Assembly: GCA_958295665.1 (NCBI GenBank)
Contig: OY282560.1
Span: 304,768,736 to 304,832,735, forward strand
DNA length: 64,000 bases
Direction: 5' to 3'
Origin: Tipula vernalis
Lineage: Eukaryota; Arthropoda; Insecta; Diptera; Tipulidae
In this document: in pieces, positions 20,609-32,839 of the stretch
Position numbering within the stretch: the stretch's first letter is position 1
How the letters are laid out: each line of letters begins with the position of its first letter
Made by a program: the position numbers and the translations under genes
The notes under the pieces: model-generated
The model's database searches: none
Told to the model about the DNA's origin: nothing
What the model saw: only the letters and a program-made list of their open reading frames with translations

Positions 20609-23600
20609 ATGGAGAAAAATTTACGTAACCGTACTATAAGGACGCTACCTGAGGAACGTCAGAGCGTTTCTGGAGCCATCGCTGGAAGTGACCGCATACG
20701 AGCCGATGGTGATCGACGGTTGAAAAGGCGGGCCGCGGTCGGGATGACCCGAAATAGTACAGCCACCATTCCCCAACCTGTTAAACCACATTGGCAAATT
20801 TACCACGTGTTCGCATGAAATGGACGCCACAAATAAATAAATTTATCATGCGAACATATTACACTATCACACATTTAGAAACTGACACAACATCTTACAG
20901 ACATACATTACACAAATTTTTCACACTCAAATAACCAAACATAACTGTCACTATTCAGAATCTTGCGGATCGACGCAGAGCAATTGTTAGGAAGGTCTTC
21001 TATCCGAGTTTGTTCTTCAGCAGATTAGGGATGAGGTTGCTGAAGAAATAAATAGTGGCCAAAGTGATATTGCTTCTGAGGTGTCAGTACAACATGCACC
21101 AAATGCAAATTTACACACCCACAATTAGATGATGTTGCTCCTACCATAATTCGGAATAAAACAACACAATCAGATACATTAACACAACAGCTAACACACA
21201 TTTTTCAAAACACGCTTACACAATACAGTGGATTAAATCCAACATTAAAACCACAAATACCAAAATTAAATACATCAAGAAAACTTGCACAAACACTTCA
21301 CATAATTAACACCAATATTTTACCTGCTTGTGTTGGTGCAGATGCAACATTTTGTGAGATTCACAATTTTGTGTACTGTGCTGCTGTGAATGCAGTTAAA
21401 TTTATGGGTGGTACAGTTAACAATCCCAATTATCCTAACGTGTCACCATTGATGCCAGGCTGGGAGCGCAGATTGCAGGGTAAGATTGAGAGAATTCGTC
21501 AGGATCTCGGTCGTCTCCAGCAATATAAGTTAGGAAATCGATCAAGGAGACTGGTAAGGCTCGTCACAAATATTACACAGAAAGCGCAAATACATTCAAC
21601 ACACGAACCTTTAAATAACACAATCATTCAGTACATAGATACACTAACACAAATACTCTCGGATTTGTCCGGTCGTATTGCACGGTACAGGCGAAGTCGA
21701 GACAGAAAAATACAGAACAAAATATTCTCACAAAATGATGGAACGTTCTATAGAAAACTTGCAAAGCACGATACAGAGAACACTGATGTACAGCTGCCTT
21801 CATCTGCAGATTTACACAGGTTTTCGTCTGGAGTCTGAGAAACAGGTGTCTCACATAATAGTGAGGCATCTTGGATCACAGATGAGGCGACCAGAACACA
21901 CAATATTCCCTTGTATCACACAAAACACACTTACAGACATCAAAAATCATACACATAATTGGAAAGCCCCCGGTACAGATAAAATTCAAAATTATTGGTA
22001 CAAGAAATTCGCAAGTGTGCATCCGTATTTAACTCAACATATAAACAAATTTATAACAAATCCGCAGGAGATGCCCGATTTTTTAACAGACGGGATTACG
22101 TATATGTTACCGAAACAAAATAATGTTACGGATCCATCCAAATACAGGCCGTTCACATGTTTACAGACAATATACAAGATAATTACAACATGCATTTCGC
22201 ACTGCATAAAAAAACATATAACAGATCATAATATACTATATTAGCGGAGCAACAAAAAGGATGTTGGCCAGAGTGTGTAAAGAGCAATTAATCATTGACT
22301 CAGTTGTACTTAAACAAGCGCATACTAAGAAGCGCAATCTGTTTACACCATTTATAGATTACCAAAAAGCTTTTGACTCTGTTCCTTACTCATGGTTGGT
22401 GAAGGTTTTGCAGTTGAACAAAATTAATCCTGGTATCATTCTTTTTCTGCAGCATCCCATGAGCCATTGGAGAACGACCCTACAACTGTCTTTACAAGTG
22501 CAGGACACAGCTAATTAGCGGAGGGCGACAGGAGTTTGGGGGTATCGAACTTGAGGATGATTCGATAATTCAATCAATGCAAGAGGGGGATACTTACAAA
22601 TATCTTGGCTTCCTTCAATCTCGCTATATAAATCACACAAGTACCAAAACACAAATAATACAAAAATACAAAAAAAAAAGACTTACACATACCATATACT
22701 CAAAACATACTTAAACTCAAAGCATTCATTTAGGGCAATAAATATATACGCAATCCCAATTCTGACATATACATTTGGTATTATACACTGGACAGAAACT
22801 GATCTTCAAACGTTAGAAAGATTAACACGTACCACACTCACAAAATACAGAAAACATCACCCACAATCTGCGATAGAAAGGCTGACCCTACCTAGGAAAA
22901 TAGGTGGAAGAGGCCTAATAGACATTTCCAATCTGCATCACAAAATCGTATACAAGCTCCGGGAATATTTTTACTCTAAACAAAACACATCACCACTACA
23001 TAACGCAATAGTTAAAGCAGACACAAAATACACACCATTAAACTTATGCCATTCTGATAGTTCAAATGAACCCAGTAGTATTACTAATCATGATAAAATG
23101 TTAGCATGGTCTCAGAAGTCGCTCCACGGAAGGCATGAACATGACCTAAGCCAAATTCATGTCGACAATGAAGCGTCGAACAAATGGCTAAGTATTGGAG
23201 ATGTCTTTCCGGAGACTGAAGGATTCATGTTGGCTATCCAGAATCAGATAATCAACACGCGGAACTATCAGAAATTCATTATACACGATACAAATACGCA
23301 ATCAGACCGTTGTAGGCGTTGTGGCAGTCCATCAGAAACCATACAACACATTACTAGTGCTTGCCAGTCTCTTGCGCAGGTGGAGTATTTGCACCGACAC
23401 AATCAGTTATCAAACATAATACACCAAAAATTAGCAATAAAGTACAATCTCACAAACCCAAACCGGCCACCGTTACCTTATTACAGGCCACCGTTACCTT
23501 ATAATTATTATAAATTATATTATGATAGGAGCATCATCACTGATCACACAATACCAAACAATAGCCCGGTTATTACACTAATAGATAAAAGAAACAAAAC

Positions 23601-23880
23601 CACATACATAGTAGATATCACAATACCAAACACACATAATTTACAACACAGTTACACAGAAAAAATCACAAAATACACAACATTGGCGAATGAGGTGCAA
23701 CAGATGTGGAGAATGGACAGTGTCATTACGGTGCCCATTGTACTTTCCTCCACAGGAGTCATACCCCATTCGCTGCACAATAGCATTAATACACTTCAAC
23801 TACCTAAAAACACGTACATGACACTTCAGAAAGCGGTCATTTTGAGCACGTGTAGTCTAGTCCGCAAGTTTCTGAATACA
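20609..23880 (+). pseudogene. R4/Dong-like ORF: reverse transcriptase and restriction-like endonuclease, decayed
   Basis: The frame is broken several times (near 20818, 21118, 21838, 22244, 22518 and 22700). Recognisable blocks in order are a basic N-terminal piece (20609-20818), a linker (21125-21838), RT motif WKAPGTDKIQNYWYKKF (about 21960), DPSKYRPFTCLQTIYKI (about 22132), and FIDYQKAFDSVPYSWLVKVL (about 22350). After that the sequence jumps near 22500-22530 to a YKYLGFLQSRY thumb segment, so the catalytic xxDD box is deleted. The C-terminal ORF from 23098 holds CRRCGSPSETIQHITSAC, a CCHC motif, and a region ending in TTYIVDITIPN that resembles the PD-(D/E)XK-type nuclease; the usual RPD appears as SPV. 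The element cannot move by its own protein. Confidence 0.8.
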
Positions 23881-23887
23881 CAACCAA

Positions 23888-25363
<1,476 letters not shown>

Positions 25364-26731
25364 ATGGCGAGTCAGACAAATATGGCAAACCGTACGGTGC
25401 AGGGGGTCGGATCCCCAGTACCGGCGCTTATCGGGAGTGAGCAAGCAGGCTCCCAAGCGTCGTTATCCAATGACTGCAGTGTACCAGCGGTGGCAAACTT
25501 GGCCACTGGTGCATTAAAAACTACAAGTGAGGAACAGAGGAGACAAGAGCTGTGGGATAGGCTAGGCCAGAAGATTAGAGGCCTACACGAGTATGCCAAG
25601 CCCAAAAATAACGTCCACAAGGAGATAAAGGATTATTCGAGGTCATTGTGTTCGATCTTTGAGATGCTCACACAGTGTAATGAAAATCTGGGACTAACAC
25701 CACCAAAGGAAAGCAAGGAGAACGAGACGCAAACGTCACCGGGGTTTATAGCTCAACCGGAGAATCCGGAGTTGCGAGCGACCGACAAAAGAAAACAAAG
25801 CGAGTCGCCTCCTGAAGCCAGACAAAAAACGAAAAAACCGGCATACAGAGAAGGAGTAACTCCCAGTGGAGCAGACGAACCCGCGGCTCCCAAGGCGAAA
25901 ACTCCCAAGGCTAAAACTCCCAGTAGGGGTCTTCCTGCAGGAGGTTGGGAAACGGTAAAGCCAAAAGCAAAGCCGAAGAAAAAGCCACAGCGTCCGCGTC
26001 TAAGGCCGGCCCGCCCTGACGCTCTGGTTGTGAAGGCTGAGGAGGGGAAGTCGTACGCGGATATCCTTCGCAGCTTAAAAAATGACAAAGACATGGATCA
26101 ACTGGGCACCATGGTCAAAAAAGTCAGGAGAACAGCTGCCGGAGAACTTTTGTTGGAGCTGGACAGGTCAGGCGGGCAATCGGCTGAACAATTCCGCAGC
26201 TCTGTAGCTGCCAAGCTGGGGAGTTCGGCCGAAGTAAAAAGTCTCAGAGACGAAACGGTCATTGAGCTGAAAGACCTCGACGAGCTCACGACAAAGAAAG
26301 AGATATGCGAGGCCTTGAAATCTCTAGAAGGGGTATCTGACTGTGATGAGTCAGCAGTTAGATCCCTCAGAGTCGGTTTTAGAGGAACACAGACGGCAGT
26401 GGTCAGTCTCCCAACGGCTTTCGCCAGGAAAGCATTGGAGATTGGTAAAGTTCGGATCGGATGGGTCGTCAGTCGCATTCGACAAACTACCAGAGTAGCC
26501 AAGTGCTACAAATGCTGGGAGTACGGTCACCGTGCTAGCACCTGTAAAGGGCCCGACAGGTCAAAACATTGCCTTAGATGTGGTAGAGAAGGACACTTGG
26601 CTAAAGAATGTTCCGTGGATCCAAGCTGCATGCTGTGTCGGGGGAAAACTGAGAGCGGGCATACTGCTGGTAGCAGCAGATGCCCAGTGTACCAGAAGGC
26701 CTTCCGGGCGGCAACTAAGAAGAAAGCATGA
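25364..26731 (+). CDS. R1-clade LINE ORF1: Gag-like RNA-binding protein, 455 aa
   Basis: Nucleic-acid-binding protein that packages the element RNA and, in related R1-clade elements, directs it to the nucleus. Residues 1-130 are polar and probably disordered. Residues 135-220 are lysine- and proline-rich (PKAKTPKAKTPSRGLPAGGW), a likely nuclear-localisation and RNA-binding region. Residues 230-375 form the conserved gag-like fold. Residues 385-445 contain three zinc knuckles: CYKCWEYGHRASTC, CLRCGREGHLAKEC and CMLCRGKTESGHTAGSSRC. The stop codon overlaps the ORF2 start as ATGA at 26728-26731, so ORF2 is probably translated by termination-reinitiation. No lesion is visible, and length is normal for the clade. 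Confidence 0.93.
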   Translation: MASQTNMANRTVQGVGSPVPALIGSEQAGSQASLSNDCSVPAVANLATGALKTTSEEQRRQELWDRLGQKIRGLHEYAKPKNNVHKEIKDYSRSLCSIFEMLTQCNENLGLTPPKESKENETQTSPGFIAQPENPELRATDKRKQSESPPEARQKTKKPAYREGVTPSGADEPAAPKAKTPKAKTPSRGLPAGGWETVKPKAKPKKKPQRPRLRPARPDALVVKAEEGKSYADILRSLKNDKDMDQLGTMVKKVRRTAAGELLLELDRSGGQSAEQFRSSVAAKLGSSAEVKSLRDETVIELKDLDELTTKKEICEALKSLEGVSDCDESAVRSLRVGFRGTQTAVVSLPTAFARKALEIGKVRIGWVVSRIRQTTRVAKCYKCWEYGHRASTCKGPDRSKHCLRCGREGHLAKECSVDPSCMLCRGKTESGHTAGSSRCPVYQKAFRAATKKKA

Positions 26732-29724
26732 AGATTCTCCAGCTGAATCTAAATCATTGCGAGGCGGCGCAGGACTTGATGGTGCAGACAACGAGAGAGC
26801 GGAAAATCGATGTAGCAATAGTGTGCGAACAGTATAGGAACATTGAGAGCCCAACTTGGATTTCCGATGCCTCGGGCCGAGCAGCAATCTGGACACTTGG
26901 CCTATGCCAAGTGCAGGAATCCATGAAAGTGCCACGAACCGGTTTCACGTGGGTCAAGGTGGATGGAATATATATATACAGTGTCTATGCCCCACCTAAC
27001 GACCCAGTAGAGGAATTTGAAATGCTCTTGCATCATCTTGCCGGTGAAGCAAGAGGACGCAGACCACGCATCATCGCGGGCGATTTCAATTCTTGGGCTA
27101 CGGAGTGGGGCAGCAGAGAAACAAATCGGCGAGGGGAGACACTGCTGGATTATCTTGCCTCAATGGACGTCGTTCTAGCCAACACCGGGGACCGGCCGAC
27201 TTTCACACGCGGTGGTGCCAGCTCGATAATCGACTTGACATTCACGAGTGAGTGTTTAGCACACTCAGGCTTAAGGTGGGAGGTCTCTAATCTTTATACA
27301 CATAGTGACCACCAGGCTATCCTCTTCAATATTGCCGAAGCTGGGAAACCAAGAAGGGTAGTGAGACAACCAAGCCACAAATGGAGTGCAAGGGCGTTCG
27401 ACAGAGACACCTTCATAGCCATGTTGGAGGATGAATCGGTTGACATGGGTTCGCCGAACGATCAGGCGGTCCAGCTTATGTCACACGTTGCCAATGCCTG
27501 CGATGCCTCTATGCCAAGGACGTCGGCAAAGAACCACCGACCACCAGTATATTGGTGGAATGAAGACATTGCCGAACTCCGTATAAGATGCCACCGAAGT
27601 AGAAGATTGTGCCAGCGAGCAAGGGGTCGATCGGGCTTCAATGATTCCCAGGAACAGTACGGGAGGGATCGTAAAGCTTTGAAAAGAGCAATCAAAATAA
27701 GCAAACGTCGATGCTGGATGGAGCTATGCAAAGAGGTTGATGAGGATCCCTGGGGCAGACCATACAGGACTGTTACGGCAAAGCTGAGAAACTTTTCCGC
27801 TGCGAGTCCTACTTGTCCTGCCTTGCTACAAAACATCGTGAGCACGCTCTTTCCGGAACAACGGGAACTAAACAACGACGAAATTATAATCCCACGAGGG
27901 GAGGATGTAGCACCTATTAGCATAGAGGAGCTCCTGGCAGCTTCCCGTAGAATCAAGGATAGTAAAGCCCCAGGTTTGGACGGAGTTCCCAACTCTGCGC
28001 TAAGGACGGCCATAGTAACCCGCCCAGATATGTTCCTTGAAGTATATAACAAGTGTCTTAAGGAAGGAGTTTTCCCTGATTGCTGGAAACGACAGCGGCT
28101 CGTGCTTTTGCCAAAATGCAGTAAACCAACAACTGAGCCTTCATCGTATCGTCCGATCTGTATGCTGGATACGGCAGGGAAAGTGCTGGAGAGAATCATA
28201 TGCAATCGACTAGATACCTTTATCGAGGAATACCAAGGCCTGTCGGAAGACCAGTATGGGTTCAGGAAGGCGCGCTCTACTGTGGATGCGGTTAGGAAAG
28301 TCGTAGGAATGGCCAGCGAGGCTATCGCAGGAACACGATGGAGAAGAGGGACCAAGAAGTACTGTGTTATTGTAACCCTGGACATTAAAAACGCCTTCAA
28401 CTCGGCGAGGTGGAGTTGCATTTTGAAGGCCCTTCAACTACTGAGAGCTCCGGGGTACATTAGGGCAATCATCCAGGATTATTTCAAGGATCGGATCTTG
28501 ACGTACCAAACAGATGACGCTAACATGTTCTACAAGGTCACAGGCGGTGTTCCGCAGGGCTCGGTTCTCGGACCTTTACTGTGGAACGTTATGTACGACG
28601 CTGTGCTCAGACTGGAACTGCCACATGGTGCTAAGACCGTTGGTTTTGCTGATGACATTGCATTAGTGGTGACGGACAAACACCTGGAGGACATCACCCT
28701 GGTTGCTAACGAGTCCATCGCTATTATCCGACGGTGGCTATCATCAGTGGGTTTGCTTCTGGCGGACCACAAGACGGAGGCAGTCCTAATAACGAGTAGG
28801 AAGCAGCGGGAGACAGTTACGCTGAAGATAGGCGGATATGAGATCCATTCTCAGCCGCGACTAAAATACCTAGGGGTCTGGATTGACGCCCGACTGCGCT
28901 TCGATGAGCACTTGCGCAGAACCAGCGAGAAGGCGGCCAAGGTGACCTCGGCTCTGGCACGCATTATGCCGAACGTCGGTGGACCCAGGCAAGGCAAGAG
29001 AAGACTGGTGGCGAGTGTCGTGAGCTCTACGTTGCTGTATGCGGCCCCAGTTTGGGCGGATGCAATGACGACGAAGGCCTATGGACGGGAGATGTCAGCG
29101 GTGTACCGTAGGTCTGCGCTAAGAGTAGCCTGCGCATTTCGTACGGTATCAAGTGATGCAGTATGCGTTGTGGCGGGTATGCTGCCCATAGAGATTCTGG
29201 CTAGCGAGCGCCAGCGAATGTACAACCGGAGGAGACAAGATACCCAGGCGGGCCACCGCATGATAGAGCAGGAAGAGAAGGAAGAGTCCCTGCGACGATG
29301 GCAAGCCTGCTGGGATGCTTCAGTTAAGGGTAGATGGACCCATCGCCTCATTTCAAACCTAGCAACATGGACCAAGAGGAGGCATGGTGAGGTGGGCTAC
29401 TACCTGACCCAATTGTTGACTGGACATGGCTGCTTCAGCGCCTATCAACACCGGTTTAAGCTGGAGGACGACCCTAAGTGCCCAGCGTGCCCAGGAGTGA
29501 CCGAGGACGTGGAGCACGCGGCCTACGTTTGTCCACGTTTCAGATCAGAGAGAGATGAGCTATTCGGTGTACTCCACCAGCAGCTAACACCCGAGAACAC
29601 GGTCCCTCTTATGGTGGCCACGAGAGAGAATTGGGATGCGGTAAGCAGCTTCGCAGCCCAAATTCTGATCAAGCTGAGGTCCTACGAGCGCGAAAGGCGA
29701 GGACTTGTTGAAGGTGACGGCTAG
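26728..29724 (+). CDS. R1-clade LINE ORF2: AP endonuclease and reverse transcriptase, 998 aa
   Basis: Replication protein for target-primed reverse transcription. Residues 1-215 are an APE-like endonuclease: MKILQLNLNHCEAAQDL start, IIAGDFNSWATEWGS, and the catalytic YTHSDHQAILF. The reverse transcriptase spans about 430-700, with LPKCSKPTTEPSSYRPI, DQYGFRKARSTVDAV, VTLDIKNAFNSARW, GGVPQGSVLGPLLWNV and the active site GFADDIALV. Near the C-terminus is the clade's CCHC motif, CPACPGVTEDVEHAAYVC. There is no RNase H, as expected for R1. The start ATG overlaps the ORF1 stop. No stop or frameshift is seen, and all catalytic residues I can place are present. Confidence 0.95.
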   Translation: MKILQLNLNHCEAAQDLMVQTTRERKIDVAIVCEQYRNIESPTWISDASGRAAIWTLGLCQVQESMKVPRTGFTWVKVDGIYIYSVYAPPNDPVEEFEMLLHHLAGEARGRRPRIIAGDFNSWATEWGSRETNRRGETLLDYLASMDVVLANTGDRPTFTRGGASSIIDLTFTSECLAHSGLRWEVSNLYTHSDHQAILFNIAEAGKPRRVVRQPSHKWSARAFDRDTFIAMLEDESVDMGSPNDQAVQLMSHVANACDASMPRTSAKNHRPPVYWWNEDIAELRIRCHRSRRLCQRARGRSGFNDSQEQYGRDRKALKRAIKISKRRCWMELCKEVDEDPWGRPYRTVTAKLRNFSAASPTCPALLQNIVSTLFPEQRELNNDEIIIPRGEDVAPISIEELLAASRRIKDSKAPGLDGVPNSALRTAIVTRPDMFLEVYNKCLKEGVFPDCWKRQRLVLLPKCSKPTTEPSSYRPICMLDTAGKVLERIICNRLDTFIEEYQGLSEDQYGFRKARSTVDAVRKVVGMASEAIAGTRWRRGTKKYCVIVTLDIKNAFNSARWSCILKALQLLRAPGYIRAIIQDYFKDRILTYQTDDANMFYKVTGGVPQGSVLGPLLWNVMYDAVLRLELPHGAKTVGFADDIALVVTDKHLEDITLVANESIAIIRRWLSSVGLLLADHKTEAVLITSRKQRETVTLKIGGYEIHSQPRLKYLGVWIDARLRFDEHLRRTSEKAAKVTSALARIMPNVGGPRQGKRRLVASVVSSTLLYAAPVWADAMTTKAYGREMSAVYRRSALRVACAFRTVSSDAVCVVAGMLPIEILASERQRMYNRRRQDTQAGHRMIEQEEKEESLRRWQACWDASVKGRWTHRLISNLATWTKRRHGEVGYYLTQLLTGHGCFSAYQHRFKLEDDPKCPACPGVTEDVEHAAYVCPRFRSERDELFGVLHQQLTPENTVPLMVATRENWDAVSSFAAQILIKLRSYERERRGLVEGDG

Positions 29725-30291
<567 letters not shown>

Positions 30292-30919
30292 CGGTAAGTT
30301 AGCTTGTTGATTAAGGTTCAGTTTAATTTCTATTTGGTCTCTCTAAGTCAATTTTTTGCTGAGATATCTGACTTTGAATGAATAAGGAGCCTTTTTTTTC
30401 TTTCATCGTCGTTATCTCAGCAACCAATGATTGCACGGTAAATTTTAGGGCAGTTTTGAAAATTTGAGTAAATTTCCTACAAGAACCTGTAACTAGAGAA
30501 AAAAAATTCAGCCTCAACAGTTATTTGAAAAAAGACTTTTTATGTTTTTTTAGAAAAACTACAATTACTGTACAAATATAGCTGAGAAGACTTATGTTGC
30601 CAGGTTCTTTTACAGTTTAAACTCAGTTCAAAGTTCTCTAATAATTGATCCATTTTCATTTCCTTGTGTTAATTGTTTTATTTAAACCAACATTTATACA
30701 ATTTTCATAACAACATCATTCTGGTCAAATTGAAATATAAGCTTACTATTAATCGTTTGGTCACTAAGTCAATACGTATTACATAGATGGCAGCACAAAT
30801 TTGGCAAAATCGAACCAAATATTATCTCCTGGAAAAATTTAAGTTCCGAAATAGTAAAAAAAGCAAAACAAATTCACAAAATATTAAAAACGAGTGAAAA
30901 TTTTGTGATTAAAGGATAT
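30292..30919. other. AT-rich interval, no gene seen
   Basis: No supported ORF or element. Confidence 0.6.
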
Positions 30920-31362
30920 TGTGACGGTGACACCTAGGGATAGAATAAGTTAAATTAATAGCTCAATGTTATACTGTACTAAAATGAAATTTTCCATGAT
31001 AAAACTGTTCTAAATGTTTCTACACTATTCTTACTGGAAAAGTCATCAGAAACTTGGTTTGTGTATATAAAAAGGCGAACAAGATCGAATTGGATTATTA
31101 GTATTTGGTAAGCGATAGTGTAAAAGTTAAAAAGAAATTAAAGTGATTTAAAAAGTATTTTTGTGCGAAATAAAAAGTAAAAGTGATCAGAAAAATTGTG
31201 CGAATAATTTATATAAAGTGATTTTGTGAATTATCATTAATAAATTGTGTTGTAATAATTCTTGTGCTAAATAAATAAATTCGTTGCTGATAAATTGAAT
31301 TGATTTTGTTTTATTCACAATCCAGTGATACGAACTTTGGTTGGCAAGGCAAAAACGTAACA
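30920..31362 (+). repeat. Solo LTR, 443 bp, with ATAT target duplication
   Basis: Begins TGTGACGG and ends CGTAACA, with the TG...CA ends and short inverted termini of LTRs. ATAT lies on both sides (30916-30919 and 31363-31366). No retroelement coding sequence adjoins it, so it is a solo LTR left by recombination. It contains a TATA box near 31064 and AATAAA-type signals near 31275. It does not match the other LTRs in the window. Confidence 0.75.
31064..31075 (+). promoter_or_regulatory. TATA box of the solo LTR
   Basis: TATATAAAAAGG lies about 145 bp into the LTR, followed by an AT-rich presumed R/U5 region. Confidence 0.6.
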
Positions 31363-31366
31363 ATAT

Positions 31367-31668
31367 CTTCTGTAAACAACTATAGACATCTGACTTAATT
31401 TTCTGTATACAACTATAGACATTTGAGATACACTAGTAAAACTAAAGATAAATTAACAACGTTGATGTATTTTTCTAAATTAGTATAAGAGTATAAGAGT
31501 GTATGATATGGCCATATTCAGAAGTTTAGGTGACTGGAGCCTTATTAGAGAAACAGCACATATGCTTGCAGGTATGTAAGTATGCAAGTGAAGTTATCCC
31601 GAAATTCAGCCCGATTATTTTTTTAGGATTGTCTTTCCAAGATAATTTCTAAGAACCTTGTAGCCAAC
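31367..31668. other. Gene-free interval with a short direct repeat
   Basis: ACAACTATAGACAT occurs twice (near 31377 and 31412), each preceded by TCTGTA, a tandem duplication of about 35 bp. Confidence 0.5.
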
Positions 31669-32590
31669 TCATATCGCAATGGCGGTATATAGGTTGCACT
31701 CAGAACAGACGAAAGTACCTTTTGGCATCAGCAGAGCACAACCAGTGCCATACGTAACAGTGCGCAGTCTGTTGTCTCCGATTGGTTCTTCGGGTGGGTT
31801 TCTCCATGCGATTCTCTGAAAGTTTCGAAGTTCAGCCGCAAGACGATACATTTGCTTGATATCTTTGAAAATATATTGTTGGAATTTGGAGCTGACGAGG
31901 ACAATCTGGTTCAATCGAATAAGACTCGTTACTTCGGTGTGGAACAGGAAATTTATGGCATACCATGATGATGCAAGTAACAGATTTGATTTGCACGCAT
32001 GGTGTTATCTGGCCGAAATTTTTCCTTATGGTTCAAATCGCTGCAGCCTTACAAGAATTTAATGCATTCAAGGCATAATTGCGGATTTCTCATAGCGGTA
32101 CCAAGTGGTGCTGAATGGTCTGTGAATGGTAGATAAACAGATTCCCTTCCCTCTACAGTGCGGAAATGTGTTGTTACATTGAATTCAGAGATTAGAGTTT
32201 GTAGTGGCAGAACATTCTCGATATAGCTGATTTTCGATGGTCGCTGTCATACTTCAAAGATGACTAAGACGTATTCTAATTTCTTATTTTGGGCAATAGG
32301 GGACTCATTAATACTTTGTGCGATTCCTTCCAACTGGAGCATACCAATAACATCGAGTCTGAGCAGAATATTGATCTTATTTGGGTGATTGATAATACGG
32401 GCCAGCGAGCAGCAAATCGTTTAGGTGTGGCCATCTTTGCGACCCTTCCTGCTATAAAACTTGTCTGTGATTCCGAATCGAGTAACATTTTTACAGGGAA
32501 GTCCTGCTCTTCCTTGGTGACGATGGCTGTTGCAGTTGCAAGTAGGACATCTTCTAATATTGAGGCTTCAACAGTTGAAATAGTTTAAAC
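31669..32590 (-). pseudogene. BEL/Pao pol remnant: protease and reverse transcriptase
   Basis: On the minus strand, 32488-32276 begins MLLDSESQTSFIAGR, a protease-like LLDSxSQ motif with Glu where Gly is usual. Further along, 31914-31669 encodes DIKQMYRLAAELRNFQRI, WRNPPEEPIG and RTVTYGTGC, which match the BEL/Pao reverse transcriptase between motifs. The order protease then RT along the minus strand is correct. The pieces are separated by stops, and the RT is cut before its active site. It is an old, fragmentary copy. Confidence 0.7.
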
Positions 32591-32839
32591 GTTCGAGAAG
32601 AGCTGGATATGTGCTCGAAACTACTGTCTCCTCGACGAAGATAATTAAAATATAGCCCCTTCTTTTCAACGGGGGTGATTTCTCTTTGATAGTGAGTGGC
32701 TTAAAGTTATCACATTGGAACATAATATGGTTTTACTCATAAACTTGATAGGCTGTCAAATTCTAAGACGCTGGGATGTATATCAACGTGCGAGTTTTTG
32801 GGACGTTCATTTTACATGAAGTTCCGTGATGAATACGTG

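Noticed and set aside
27462..28437. Minus-strand frame of 319 codons within the R1-clade ORF2
   Set aside because: Shadow of the RT gene, with no domain of its own.
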